This document shows, one piece after another, positions 50,785-59,143 of a stretch of 62,414 bases of DNA (the first letter of the stretch is position 1; every line of letters starts with the position of its first letter). The notes below the pieces were generated by a model, which was given only the letters and a program-made list of their open reading frames with translations, made no database searches and was not told where the DNA came from. Source of the DNA: an uncultured Lachnoclostridium sp. (lineage in GTDB: Bacteria; Bacillota; Clostridia; Lachnospirales; Lachnospiraceae); the NCBI GenBank assembly GCA_946499505.1, contig CAMMSL010000014.1:1-62414 (forward strand). Reading direction: 5' to 3'. A program made the translations under genes and the position numbers.

Positions 50785-52544
50785 TCAGAATTCATCCAGG
50801 AACCTGCGGATCCCTTCTTCATCTACTTCCTCGATCCTGTGGTCTCCTACTTTATATACATGATCGCACATAGCAAATACACTGGGCCTGTGGGCTGCCA
50901 CAATGACCGTGCGATGCGGCTCATTCTTGATAATGCTCCTCAGTACCCGGCGCTCCGTCGCAACATCCAGGGCGCTGGTCGCCTCATCCAGTATCATGAC
51001 AGGCGCATCCGCCAGAATCGCCCTTGCGATCGAAAGCCTCTGCTTCTGCCCCTCTGAGAAACGAGTCCCCCGCTCCCGCACTTCCGTATCCATGCCATTC
51101 TCCAGCTTCTCCACAAACTCCCATGCACATGCCGCTTCCAGGGCAGACCAGATCTCTTCATCCGTGGCGTCCGGCTTCACCATGCGCATGTTATCCGCGA
51201 TCGTGCCGGAGAACATGGTATTTCCCTGGGGGATATAGCTGAACATACACCGGGTGGAAGAAGACGCTCTCAGTTCATCCCCTCCCGGGTTTCCCACAGT
51301 GATCTTTCCTTTTTGTGGATGATACAGCCCAAGGATCAGATTCAGCGTGGTCGTCTTGCCCTGGCCGGATGGTCCGATGAGAGCCACGATCTCTCCCGGC
51401 TCCGCATGGAAAGACGCATCCTGATAGATCCATTTCTCCTCCTCATAGGCAAAATCCACATCATCCATATGTACATAGATGCCGCATTCGCGCCCCTTCT
51501 CCCGGATCGCATCCGCCTCTTCCTTATCTTCCATAGAATCCCTCGGAAGACTGGTGATCTCCATGATCCGCTCTGCGCTGATACCGGAACGGATGACCAT
51601 CGGCATCAGCCCCAGTATCCCGCTGAACGATCCCCGCAGCGAAGCCGCCATGGATACAAACATGGTCATCGTACCGTAACTGATGTCTCCCTGCCAGAGC
51701 CGGAAAGCGGCAAACCCATAGCAGGCATAGCCGACTGCCTGTCCCACCAGCGAAGTAGCGATGGTCATACTCTGCTGAAATTTGTTCTGCTTCAGGGCTA
51801 CGTCCACTGATTCCTGCTGGATCTTATGAAACTTCTCCGTCACCCGGTCCAACATACCGAAGGCTTTGATAAACTGCAGATTCTGGAATGTCTCCTGATC
51901 GAATACCGTCCGGTCGCTGGCCACATTCTGGTTGTCTCTCTGGAAGTCCCGCATCCGCTTCGCCGAATACCGGGACGTCAGAAACGAGATCGGCGCTCCC
52001 AGCAGAGCGATCAGAGCCATCCACGGATCATGCTGCATCACGATGATAAACGCGCCGCCGAAACTGATAAACGTAGTCACCACATTCGGCAGAAATGTCA
52101 GGATCGTATTTGCCACCATGCCCGCATCCCCGTTCACGCGGTAAAGAAGATCGCCGGAGCGGTACTTTGCCAGCGACTCCCAGCTCGTCCGCAGCACCTG
52201 CTCATAAATGTCTGCCGGATCTCATTGGTCACCTTTAGCCTGACCTTCAGCGACAGTCTGGACTTCACGGCATTGATAAAGATCTGTCCCACGCCGACGC
52301 CCACATAAGTACACGCCACCCGCACAATCTCCAGTGAATTCACTCCTGTCACGGCGTCCACCAGGTCACGGCTGACCATCGAAGTTCCAAGCCCCAGCAC
52401 AGAGCCGGACGCACCGAGCAGGACATAGGCGCCGATCAGCAGCCAGTAACGGCGCACGTAGGCGTACATCCAGAGCAGCTCGCTGATAAGCTGCTTTAAT
52501 CTTCCCTCTTTAATTCGTTGGATGTAATGCTTTATAGAAGCCAT
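50785..52544 (-). pseudogene. ABC exporter (permease-ATPase fusion) with frameshift
   Basis: Two overlapping frames together encode a complete exporter of about 586 residues: the N-terminal part (52544 down to about 52205) has the first membrane helices (LLIGAYVLLGASGSVLGLG), and the second frame continues LRTSWESLAKYRSGDLLYRVNGD and carries the ATPase with Walker A GPSGQGKTT, signature FSEGQKQRLSIARAIL and Walker B VMILDEATSALD. The break is a missing base in a three-T run (52206-52208 on the opposite strand as AAA); restoring one T rejoins the frames. It could be a true mutation, phase variation or a sequencing error. There is no peptidase domain. Position downstream of a radical-SAM cluster suggests peptide export. 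Confidence 0.85.
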
Positions 52545-52562
52545 ATCCTGTGTAACTCCCCG

Positions 52563-52621
52563 TTAAAATACAAAACCTCACTCCCATATCCCTCCGCCAG
52601 ACGCGGGAATACGGGAATGAG
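52563..52621 (-). terminator. Strong terminator or attenuator between kinase-like and exporter genes
   Basis: Sixteen-base-pair stem with G-T pairs and one bulge (52577-52592 with 52605-52621), followed on the minus strand by TTTTGTATTTTAA. It would limit read-through from the peptide-modification genes into the exporter. Confidence 0.75.
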
Positions 52622-52660
52622 ATTTCCCCCTTTTTCTTCTCTTTTCACTTGTATCTGTAT

Positions 52661-53446
52661 CTACACTCCGCCGCCGAACACCGCTTCCTCCGTCAGCCGG
52701 ACAGCCTCCTCGTCCGGGCGGCAGGAAAGTTCGTAGACAGGCACAGTCCACAGCAAGGCGTCCAGTGTCTTACAGGCAGCCTCATGTCCCTCCTTGTACC
52801 AGGTAGGGAAAAATACACTGTTCATTACCTCAGAAACCATCTCAAAGCCCGTCAGTCTGCGAATCGAATTTTCAGGACTTTGCTTCAGGATCACCAGTGC
52901 CGCCAGTGGTACCTGCCTGTTCAGACAATAGGGTGAAGATCCGTGCCACGGAGATCCGCAGCCAAGAAAACCATCCTCTTCCTGTTTGACAAACACCATA
53001 TCTCCATTAATGATCTCGGCATTTCGGTATTTCATCCACAGTTCAGCCTGCGTCGTTTTCCCAATGCCGGAAGGACCAAGAAACATAAGGCCTCTTCCAG
53101 ATATATCAACCAGGGAGGCATGTATTTCTATAGCATGTCGAATAGATAAATGGGTAAGTATCAATACATTAAGAATCTTATAAACATCAAACTTATTTCC
53201 ATCAAAAGATGTCACCTTAGCTCTCGTCCAAGCATCATCAACGCCAAGTAAACATTCATTTAATCTCAATATGTTTTTTCCCGGTTGTTCGTCTAAAACT
53301 GCAATCCCGTTCTGATAATTTTTACACGAAACAATATGTATTTCCAAATCAGATTTGCCCTTAGCATTCTGACAAAAAGAAGCCCATTCAGGCCATAATT
53401 GGTATTCGGACTTTATGGTTATACTACTCAGGAATTTGTATTCCAT
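52661..53446 (-). CDS. HPr-kinase-like P-loop protein of the RiPP cluster
   Basis: A 261-residue protein resembling the C-terminal half of HPr(Ser) kinase. HASLVDISGRGLMFLGPSG at about 109-127 leads into the P-loop GPSGIGKTT (124-132), followed by INGDMVFVK and GSPWHGSS, motifs shared by HprK-like proteins in lasso-peptide and other RiPP clusters. Such kinases may phosphorylate the peptide or a cluster protein; no substrate is established here. The ATG lies one base after the stop of the putative precursor gene, so translation is coupled. Confidence 0.85.
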   Translation of the reverse strand: MEYKFLSSITIKSEYQLWPEWASFCQNAKGKSDLEIHIVSCKNYQNGIAVLDEQPGKNILRLNECLLGVDDAWTRAKVTSFDGNKFDVYKILNVLILTHLSIRHAIEIHASLVDISGRGLMFLGPSGIGKTTQAELWMKYRNAEIINGDMVFVKQEEDGFLGCGSPWHGSSPYCLNRQVPLAALVILKQSPENSIRRLTGFEMVSEVMNSVFFPTWYKEGHEAACKTLDALLWTVPVYELSCRPDEEAVRLTEEAVFGGGV

Positions 53447-53447
53447 C

Positions 53448-53789
53448 TTAACCCACAGTTACGCATCCGTAATAGTCGTTGCGAAACGATCCCCAAGCAT
53501 CTTCATCTGTACTATTCAATAATGCTGTAACTTGGGGATATATTACCTGATTAATCTTGGTTTTCTTTTCTTCATCAGATAAAGATGTATTGTCCAAAAT
53601 AGCAGTTATTTCTCCATTGTTATTAAACCCAGCCCAATTCCCGCTTCGTGTTATGCCATTTGTACTATTCCAATATACCTTTATATATGTTTGATGTTCA
53701 CCTGGAAAATCCGTCGATTCTCCTGAAAACCCTATATCATCATTAAGTGCCATTGTTACAACTTCACCATTAATTTCTTCGTAAGGCAT
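53448..53789 (-). CDS. Putative RiPP precursor (113 residues, unknown family)
   Basis: A small acidic protein placed between the radical SAM enzyme and the HPr-kinase-like gene, with the strongest binding site of the cluster (AAAGGAGGATTAAA). It has no membrane helix or signal and a single cysteine five residues from the end (DYYGCVTVG), which argues against a sactipeptide or lanthipeptide. The C-terminal half is rich in Asn, Thr, Trp and Tyr (NSTNGITRSGNWAGFNNNG; DAWGSFRNDYYG), possible targets for radical SAM crosslinking or epimerisation. Assignment as precursor is inference from position; I recognise no family. Confidence 0.5.
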   Translation of the reverse strand: MPYEEINGEVVTMALNDDIGFSGESTDFPGEHQTYIKVYWNSTNGITRSGNWAGFNNNGEITAILDNTSLSDEEKKTKINQVIYPQVTALLNSTDEDAWGSFRNDYYGCVTVG

Positions 53790-53815
53790 TTTAATCCTCC
53801 TTTATCACAATCAAT

Positions 53816-54850
53816 CTATTTTAATAACTGAAATATCTTTTTACAATAAACATCTTTCACTCTACCAATTCCACCATTATTGCAGGCCAAAGTTGCTATA
53901 CATTTTCTACATTTATCTTTTATTTCACATGTATAACATTTTTCCGGCCACCGGATACTTTCACTATACTCCTGCAAAGCTTTCCAGTTTTCTTCAAAAC
54001 TTTCTCCCAGTGCATCAATTTCAGGTTTATTCAGAAACAAGCAGAACCTCATATATCCATCCCATGTAATAACATAGCCCGTTCGATAAAGATCACAGTA
54101 TTCACAGGGTTTTTTTTCTGTCTTAAAAATGGGATTCTCATTCCATTCTTTTGATACTTCCCGAGAGCAGCCAAGATCGTATGCACTCAAAGCACATTCT
54201 CTTACATCTGTATCAGAACCTCGTAATGAAGGATAACAGCATGTACTGTAATACCATGCATAATGATGTTGCAAAGCATATTTAAATATATGATCTCTGT
54301 CCTCAACATTCTGCTTCACAAAGGTTGTCACCAACTGAATGGGTATCTTTAACTCTCTCAGTTTCCGAATCCCCTCATCTACCCTTGTGAATCCCTGCTC
54401 AACCTGGCAGACCTCCCGGTATACCTCATCATTGGAGCCATAAAGGGTAATCTTTGCTTCATAGGGCGGATACTCATAAAAAAGTTTTTCTATTTTCTCC
54501 GTTATGGAATAAGCATTTGTCTGCAGGGTAATCCGGAATCCCATTCGGGATAATGCTCTCCAGATAGTTTCAAATTCCGGATGCAGCAGCGGATCTCCGC
54601 CAGTGATACATAAGGAAAATACTCCTGCTTTCTGTGCCTGTTCTCCCATTCGGATCCACTCTTTGGCAGTCAGTTCTCTTCCTCTGCCAACCTTTGGAAT
54701 TTCATCTGGCTGAAGATGTACATAACACATACGGCAATTCATTCCGCATCTTGGAGTCAGTTCAAAAGTTGCCTGGATCGGACGACACTCTTCAAACGCC
54801 TTTTCCTTTATCTGTTGAAACAGGCCCTTTCTTTTCCCCGACTCAGTCAT
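53816..54850 (-). CDS. Radical SAM/SPASM peptide-modifying enzyme
   Basis: A 344-residue enzyme. The radical SAM cluster motif CxxxCxxC is at residues 35-42 (CGMNCRMC), followed by CITGGDPLLHPEF (the GGE-like SAM-binding strand). The C-terminal SPASM-type domain contributes many cysteines (PCEYCDLY, then CYTCEIKDKCRKCIATLAC near residues 298-318) for auxiliary iron-sulfur clusters. It overlaps the PqqD-like gene by eight bases. With PqqD as peptide-binding partner it most likely modifies the peptide encoded just downstream. Confidence 0.92.
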   Translation of the reverse strand: MTESGKRKGLFQQIKEKAFEECRPIQATFELTPRCGMNCRMCYVHLQPDEIPKVGRGRELTAKEWIRMGEQAQKAGVFSLCITGGDPLLHPEFETIWRALSRMGFRITLQTNAYSITEKIEKLFYEYPPYEAKITLYGSNDEVYREVCQVEQGFTRVDEGIRKLRELKIPIQLVTTFVKQNVEDRDHIFKYALQHHYAWYYSTCCYPSLRGSDTDVRECALSAYDLGCSREVSKEWNENPIFKTEKKPCEYCDLYRTGYVITWDGYMRFCLFLNKPEIDALGESFEENWKALQEYSESIRWPEKCYTCEIKDKCRKCIATLACNNGGIGRVKDVYCKKIFQLLK

Positions 54851-55199
54851 GATGCTTCTGCTCCTGCAGTTTCTTTTTCTCCCGTTCTGTCAGCTGAAGC
54901 TTGACTGTTCCCATGATAGGTTCCGGTTTTCCAGACTCTAACATGTAGTTACTGTCCAAAAGCTCAATAAACTTATGTATGTCGTTCCGAAGCCGCTCTT
55001 CTGTCACATCTGTATACTCCTGTAACGCTCTCTCTACAAGAGAATCTTCGGTAAATTCGCCTTGCTCCATCACCCGATAGATAAAAGCGGCTGTAGAAGT
55101 GATATGCATCATCTGACAGATCTGTGATAACCGGCCAACCGGCATGATCAGATACTGACCCGCGACCTCTCTAAGAACCAAATCTTTCTTTAATTTCAC
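54843..55199 (-). CDS. PqqD-like RiPP recognition element
   Basis: A 118-residue PqqD-family protein. The core has LVLREVAGQYLIMPVG, TSTAAFIYRVMEQG and the C-terminal helix LRNDIHKFIELLDSNYML, the winged-helix fold that binds RiPP leader peptides; a charged tail (TEREKKKLQEQKHHD) follows. The start is a GTG with AGGAGGG about twelve bases upstream; an ATG nearer to it gives only a 12-codon frame. First gene of the cluster. Confidence 0.87.
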   Translation of the reverse strand: MKLKKDLVLREVAGQYLIMPVGRLSQICQMMHITSTAAFIYRVMEQGEFTEDSLVERALQEYTDVTEERLRNDIHKFIELLDSNYMLESGKPEPIMGTVKLQLTEREKKKLQEQKHHD

Positions 55200-55309
55200 A
55201 CCTTATCATGTCCCTCCTATCTTAACTCCCAAAATCCCGACATTCGCTATTATCCTTTCCGTCTATTATCGCTCCATAACCCTATACGTTATCCATAAAA
55301 CAAATGCGA

Positions 55310-55361
55310 GGCATCATATACTATCATACTTCTGCTCACATATGCGATAGTATATAATGCC
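55310..55361 (-). terminator. Hairpin downstream of the BTAD-type response regulator
   Basis: Sixteen-base arms with one mismatch (55310-55325 and 55346-55361; ATACTATC core) and a 20-base loop, followed on the minus strand by GCATTTGTTTTATGG. Probably the terminator of the two-component operon, though the T-tract is interrupted. Confidence 0.55.
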
Positions 55362-55377
55362 CCGCGTTACCGAACTG

Positions 55378-56187
55378 TTACTTTTCCGGGATGATTTGAG
55401 CCATTTCCAGTCTTGCGCAGGTTTCCTCGGCCCATGAGTATTCCTGCAGATAATTTCCTGTGATCTCCCACTCTCTGACAGCGTCGGGATTTCCTTTCAG
55501 CAGTTCATAGTAGTCACAGTCCACTTTCAGGATATCGATCTGGCAGCTGCCTCTGTTTCCCGAGAAGATCTCCTCGACTCCATATTCGGAAAGGATCTGA
55601 CGGATCTGCATGACTGCCTTTCTGTAGAGATTTTTGACCCGGCTGTCGTAGATCCTGTCTTCCCACAGCTTATCCGCCGCTTCTTCGATCGTTACCGCTC
55701 CTCCCCGGTGGTCTACACAGAGAGCCAGCAGTTCTTTTGCTTTTGTATTGGAGAAGTAGACAGCCTTGCCGTCGATAAAGAGGTCAAATCTCCCGAAAGT
55801 CCGTATGTATACTCTCTTTTTCTGCCGGGCGGATAACAGCTTCGCCCGCTCCAGCACCTCTTTGATATCCCGGCTGTCATAGGGTTTTGTCATATAGTAG
55901 TCTGCCTTAACTTTCAGCGCATCCAGTGTATACTGTTCATATCCCGTAATAAAGATGACTACGAGATCAGGTGAGATCTCCCTCATTTTCCCTGCAAGGA
56001 CGATTCCGTTCAGCTCTGGCATCTCGATGTCAAGAAATGCCGCCTCCACCGGATTTTCCTTCAGATATTCAAGCGCCTGGAGCGGATTGGAAAAGGCGCC
56101 GGCAAGCTCTATCCCCGGTATATCCTCTGTCTCCATCATAAACTGACGCAGTGCCAGCCTTTCATCATCTACGATCATGACACGCAT
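55378..56187 (-). CDS. Response regulator with SARP/BTAD-like output domain
   Basis: A 269-residue regulator. The receiver has IVDDER, Asp53 in AAFLDIEMPELNG and Lys in YYMTKPYD. The C-terminal part (about 130-265) is a winged helix of the Trans_reg_C type followed by helices like the BTAD activator domain (YIRTFGRFDLFIDGK, KAKELLALCVDHRGG, VKNLYRKAVMQIRQIL). I prefer the ATG at 56187; the one three codons earlier abuts GAGGAG. It is encoded 42 bases after the sensor kinase and presumably receives phosphate from it. The targets are unknown; the adjacent RiPP cluster is a candidate. Confidence 0.85.
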   Translation of the reverse strand: MRVMIVDDERLALRQFMMETEDIPGIELAGAFSNPLQALEYLKENPVEAAFLDIEMPELNGIVLAGKMREISPDLVVIFITGYEQYTLDALKVKADYYMTKPYDSRDIKEVLERAKLLSARQKKRVYIRTFGRFDLFIDGKAVYFSNTKAKELLALCVDHRGGAVTIEEAADKLWEDRIYDSRVKNLYRKAVMQIRQILSEYGVEEIFSGNRGSCQIDILKVDCDYYELLKGNPDAVREWEITGNYLQEYSWAEETCARLEMAQIIPEK

Positions 56188-56229
56188 CTGTCTCATCTCC
56201 TCTTCCGTAATTTTACTTATATGATCTTC

Positions 56230-58023
56230 TTATTTTTCCGTATTTACTTCTGTCTTCACGAAAGATACTGTTACTTTTGTCCCCTTTCCCGGATGGCTCT
56301 CTATTTTCAGGGTGCCTCCCGTAATCTCCTGCACCCTGAAACGGATATTTTTAAGTCCGATGTGGCCGTCGGGAGCATTTCCGGAAGATGGGGCAGCGCT
56401 ATCTGTATCATCGCCCAGATCCAGACCGGACACATCGAACCCTGCTCCGTCATCCTCTACTTCCACCACATACATGTCCGTTTCCTCATAACTGCGGATC
56501 GTCACTGTTCCGCCGCTCATCCTTGTACAGATCCCGTGCTTTACAGCATTTTCCACTAAGGGCTGTATCGACAACGGCGGCACCAGAAACATACTCGCCT
56601 GTATATCCATCACCACGTTCAGTCTTTCTTCAAAACGGATCTTCTCAATATCCAGATAAGCCCGTATATGGCGGAGTTCATCGGCAAACGGTATCAAGTC
56701 TCTTTCTCCCATATTCTCCAGATTCGAACGCAGATAAATGGAAAAATCATAAACTGCCTGCTGCGCCGCTTTCGGATCAAGCCTGATCAGCGTCCGGATC
56801 GAATTCAATGTATTGTAAATAAAATGCGGCCTGATCTGGCTTGCCATCAGTTCCGCCCGGCTCCTGCGTAGGCGGTTTTCCAGCTCCCTGCTTTCCTTCA
56901 CTTTCCGGTAAAGCATAGATGCGCTGATCCGGAACAGATTCAGTGCATAGAGCAGGATCGCTATCCTGAGAAAGTTCCCGACCATCTTGTCCGTGCGGTA
57001 GAATCGCATGATCTCTACAAGCCCTGCAAGGAAGATGATCAGGATACACACCAGCTCCGACCTGATGAAATCCCCCTGCTTTTTCCTCGCGGCGAGAATA
57101 TAAAGCAGCAGTGCATAGATCAGCGATATCCCGATCATTACGTGCATGAGGGGGATCATTTCGATCAGATCCGGGCCGCCGAGCACCTCAGATGCAAGAC
57201 ATCCCACTGCTGCAATCAGGCTGACATAGAATAATATTCCTGTTATTTTCCCATGGTCGTCTTTCCATCTGGCATATAGATAGGCATTCAGAAATACCGG
57301 GCAGAACAGCAGTGATATTAAAGCAAAGTAATGCCAGGCTTCCAGCCCCACCTTTCCGGACGGCATTCCCGCTTCGCCGCACAGCCACACGGCAATAACG
57401 ATCAGCAGCATTCCCAGGTTCCTGTGCCATGTGAATATATTGTACCTGCGGCTCACGATAGAGAGCAATACGACGGCCATGCCCAGGAAAGCAATCAATA
57501 TGCTCATCCGCAATATTTTTATCTGTGCCGAGATTATCCCGGTCACGAGATTATTGTACTCTCCATATTGGACCCCGCTGATCCCTCCGGAGAATCTGGT
57601 ATAAGGCGAACTGATGCAGATCCGTATCCGCTGTCCCGCGTCACTCTCTGACAGCCTGACAAAGTTCCACGCACTGGGGATCTCTCTGCCGATCAGATCC
57701 TGGTCGGGATACTGATAGATCAGCCGGTCTTCTATGTAGACTTTGACATTCTGCATCCTTGTCCGGAAGACCAGCGCATAATTATCCCCGACTTCATCCG
57801 GGATCGTATTGGCAAACACAACTTCCGTATCTTTCGGAACGTCCAGACTGGCCGGAAGCACAGTATCGCCTTCCTGATCCTGATAACTGTATGTCCAGCC
57901 AGTATTGAACGCATTCATCGTCGTGTCGGTAAACAGATCCTGCCGATGAGAAAAGACCAAAAGGAGCAGGAATGCAATAAAGAGGAGCACTGCCGTTATT
58001 TCTGAAATTCGTTTTATCTTCAT
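56230..58023 (-). CDS. 7TM sensor histidine kinase, LytS/YesM class
   Basis: A 597-residue kinase. After one N-terminal helix (about 9-27) comes an extracellular 7TMR-DISM-like beta domain (about 30-170), seven membrane helices (about 175-375), a His_kinase domain with SQIRPHFIYNTLNSI (near residue 395) and an ATPase domain with IQPLVENAVKHGI, VEDDGAGFD and GHIGLKNI. Such 7TM-DISM kinases sense extracellular ligands. The ATG at 58023 follows AAAGGAAATT. It precedes the SARP/BTAD response regulator in a two-gene operon. Confidence 0.9.
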   Translation of the reverse strand: MKIKRISEITAVLLFIAFLLLLVFSHRQDLFTDTTMNAFNTGWTYSYQDQEGDTVLPASLDVPKDTEVVFANTIPDEVGDNYALVFRTRMQNVKVYIEDRLIYQYPDQDLIGREIPSAWNFVRLSESDAGQRIRICISSPYTRFSGGISGVQYGEYNNLVTGIISAQIKILRMSILIAFLGMAVVLLSIVSRRYNIFTWHRNLGMLLIVIAVWLCGEAGMPSGKVGLEAWHYFALISLLFCPVFLNAYLYARWKDDHGKITGILFYVSLIAAVGCLASEVLGGPDLIEMIPLMHVMIGISLIYALLLYILAARKKQGDFIRSELVCILIIFLAGLVEIMRFYRTDKMVGNFLRIAILLYALNLFRISASMLYRKVKESRELENRLRRSRAELMASQIRPHFIYNTLNSIRTLIRLDPKAAQQAVYDFSIYLRSNLENMGERDLIPFADELRHIRAYLDIEKIRFEERLNVVMDIQASMFLVPPLSIQPLVENAVKHGICTRMSGGTVTIRSYEETDMYVVEVEDDGAGFDVSGLDLGDDTDSAAPSSGNAPDGHIGLKNIRFRVQEITGGTLKIESHPGKGTKVTVSFVKTEVNTEK

Positions 58024-58099
58024 ATCATAATTTCCTTTTTCCAACTACTGCCGCACCTGAAGCTTGGTATATTTCTAAAAAGAAGCAATTTTGTCGTAT

Positions 58100-58128
58100 A
58101 TTATATCCTGACACCTAATGAAATGCAA
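58100..58128 (-). promoter_or_regulatory. Promoter of the 7TM kinase operon
   Basis: Minus strand -35 TTGCAT (58123-58128), 17 bases, -10 TATAAT (58100-58105), giving a leader of about 70 bases. Confidence 0.55.
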
Positions 58129-58378
58129 ATAAAAATAAAAGCCGATGGCTGGTACGAAGTGAATTGTATAGGAAGCCACCGTGCTTGATAGTATTGAAAG
58201 GCAGTCAGGGCTACTATTCCGGTAGCCCCGGCACTCCCTAAAAATCAGAGGATGACGCTCTTATTTCCTCCTGTGAACTTCTCACAAGTATTACAGGACG
58301 CATTAAAAAGGAACTTCATTTAGGATGAGCCAGATAAGGAAAGCCGACAGCTAATATGATTATTTTAAGGTGATTTTC
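58129..58378. other. Intergenic region, possible mobile-element remnant
   Basis: About 250 bases with no gene. A GC-rich hairpin GGGCTAC/GTAGCCC lies near 58207-58228 within sequence unlike its A/T-rich surroundings, reminiscent of the structured end of an IS200/IS605-type element, but no transposase remnant is readable. AAGGTG just before 58379 is the binding site of the next gene. Confidence 0.3.
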
Positions 58379-59053
58379 ATGCCCGGATATATTTTACATT
58401 TGACAGCTGCACACATGTTTCTGGATACGCTTCCCAAAAGCGATTCGCTCCGCAGACGTCCCGATCTCCAGAATGATTTTTACATCGGTAATCTCCTGCC
58501 GGACACCGTCCGCAACAAAACAGCTTCTCATTTTTGGGATCCACGTCATCTTGGCCGGATGGTAATATGGCCAAGACCGGAAGAATTCCGCCAAAAGTAT
58601 CAGGATCATATGCATGAGCCCGTATACTTCGGTTACTATCTCCATCTGTATATTGACAAAGTATTTTTCAGCGGATACTTGCCCCAAATCGTTGAATATC
58701 TGGATGGAAACGGGCATCCTGCAGAACTGCGCCGGGATATCTGTTCTGTACGGCTGAAGAAAACCGGGCAGCTGCTCACTCCGGAGCAATACCTATCGGA
58801 AGAATATTACTATGGCGATTATACAAAGATGAATACCTGGCTGTGCGAACAATATCATCTGCCGGAAGATCTGTATCCTGCTCATGATTCGGGGATAGTG
58901 TAGGCAGATTATTCGAAAGTAGGTGAGATCATCGAACTGCTGAAAGAATACCGCAAGGTGCCGGCAGAGGCAGTGCGGGATGTAAAGGTGTTTGATGTGG
59001 AGGGGTTGATGGAGTTTCTGGAGGAGAGGGTGCGGGAAGTTGGGGAATGGTGA
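58379..59053 (+). pseudogene. Zinc-dependent phospholipase C-like protein, amber-interrupted
   Basis: The frame from 58379 encodes 174 residues (PGYILHLTAAHMFLDTLP, DFYIGNLLPDT, HFWDPRH, YFGYYLHLYIDKVFF), matching the metal-binding His/Asp pattern of the Zn_dep_PLPC family, then meets TAG (58901-58903). Reading on in the same frame gives a further 49 sensible codons (GEIIELLKEYRKV, GLMEFLEERVREVGEW) to TGA at 59051-59053, the helical tail expected of the family. So a nonsense mutation splits an otherwise intact gene of about 224 codons. The truncated product may keep its metal site. AAGGTG lies six bases before the ATG. Confidence 0.75.
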
Positions 59054-59103
59054 GCGATCCCCCGACAAAACCACGCGACTATCGCATGGTTTCTCTGTAT
59101 AGA

Positions 59104-59129
59104 AATCGCCGGCACAATGTCCGGCGATT
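59104..59129 (-). terminator. Terminator of the HD-Hsp90 gene
   Basis: Perfect nine-base arms AATCGCCGG/CCGGCGATT with an eight-base loop, ending on the minus strand in TTTCTAT. It lies 14 bases past the stop codon. Confidence 0.65.
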
Positions 59130-59143
59130 CACCTGGGTTAATT

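Noticed and set aside
58129..58378. Confident IS200/IS605 end
   Set aside because: One GC-rich hairpin only, with no readable transposase or TnpB remnant, so kept as a low-confidence note.
58901..58903. TAG as a read-through pyrrolysine codon
   Set aside because: No supporting element is visible and the family does not use pyrrolysine; a nonsense mutation is simpler.
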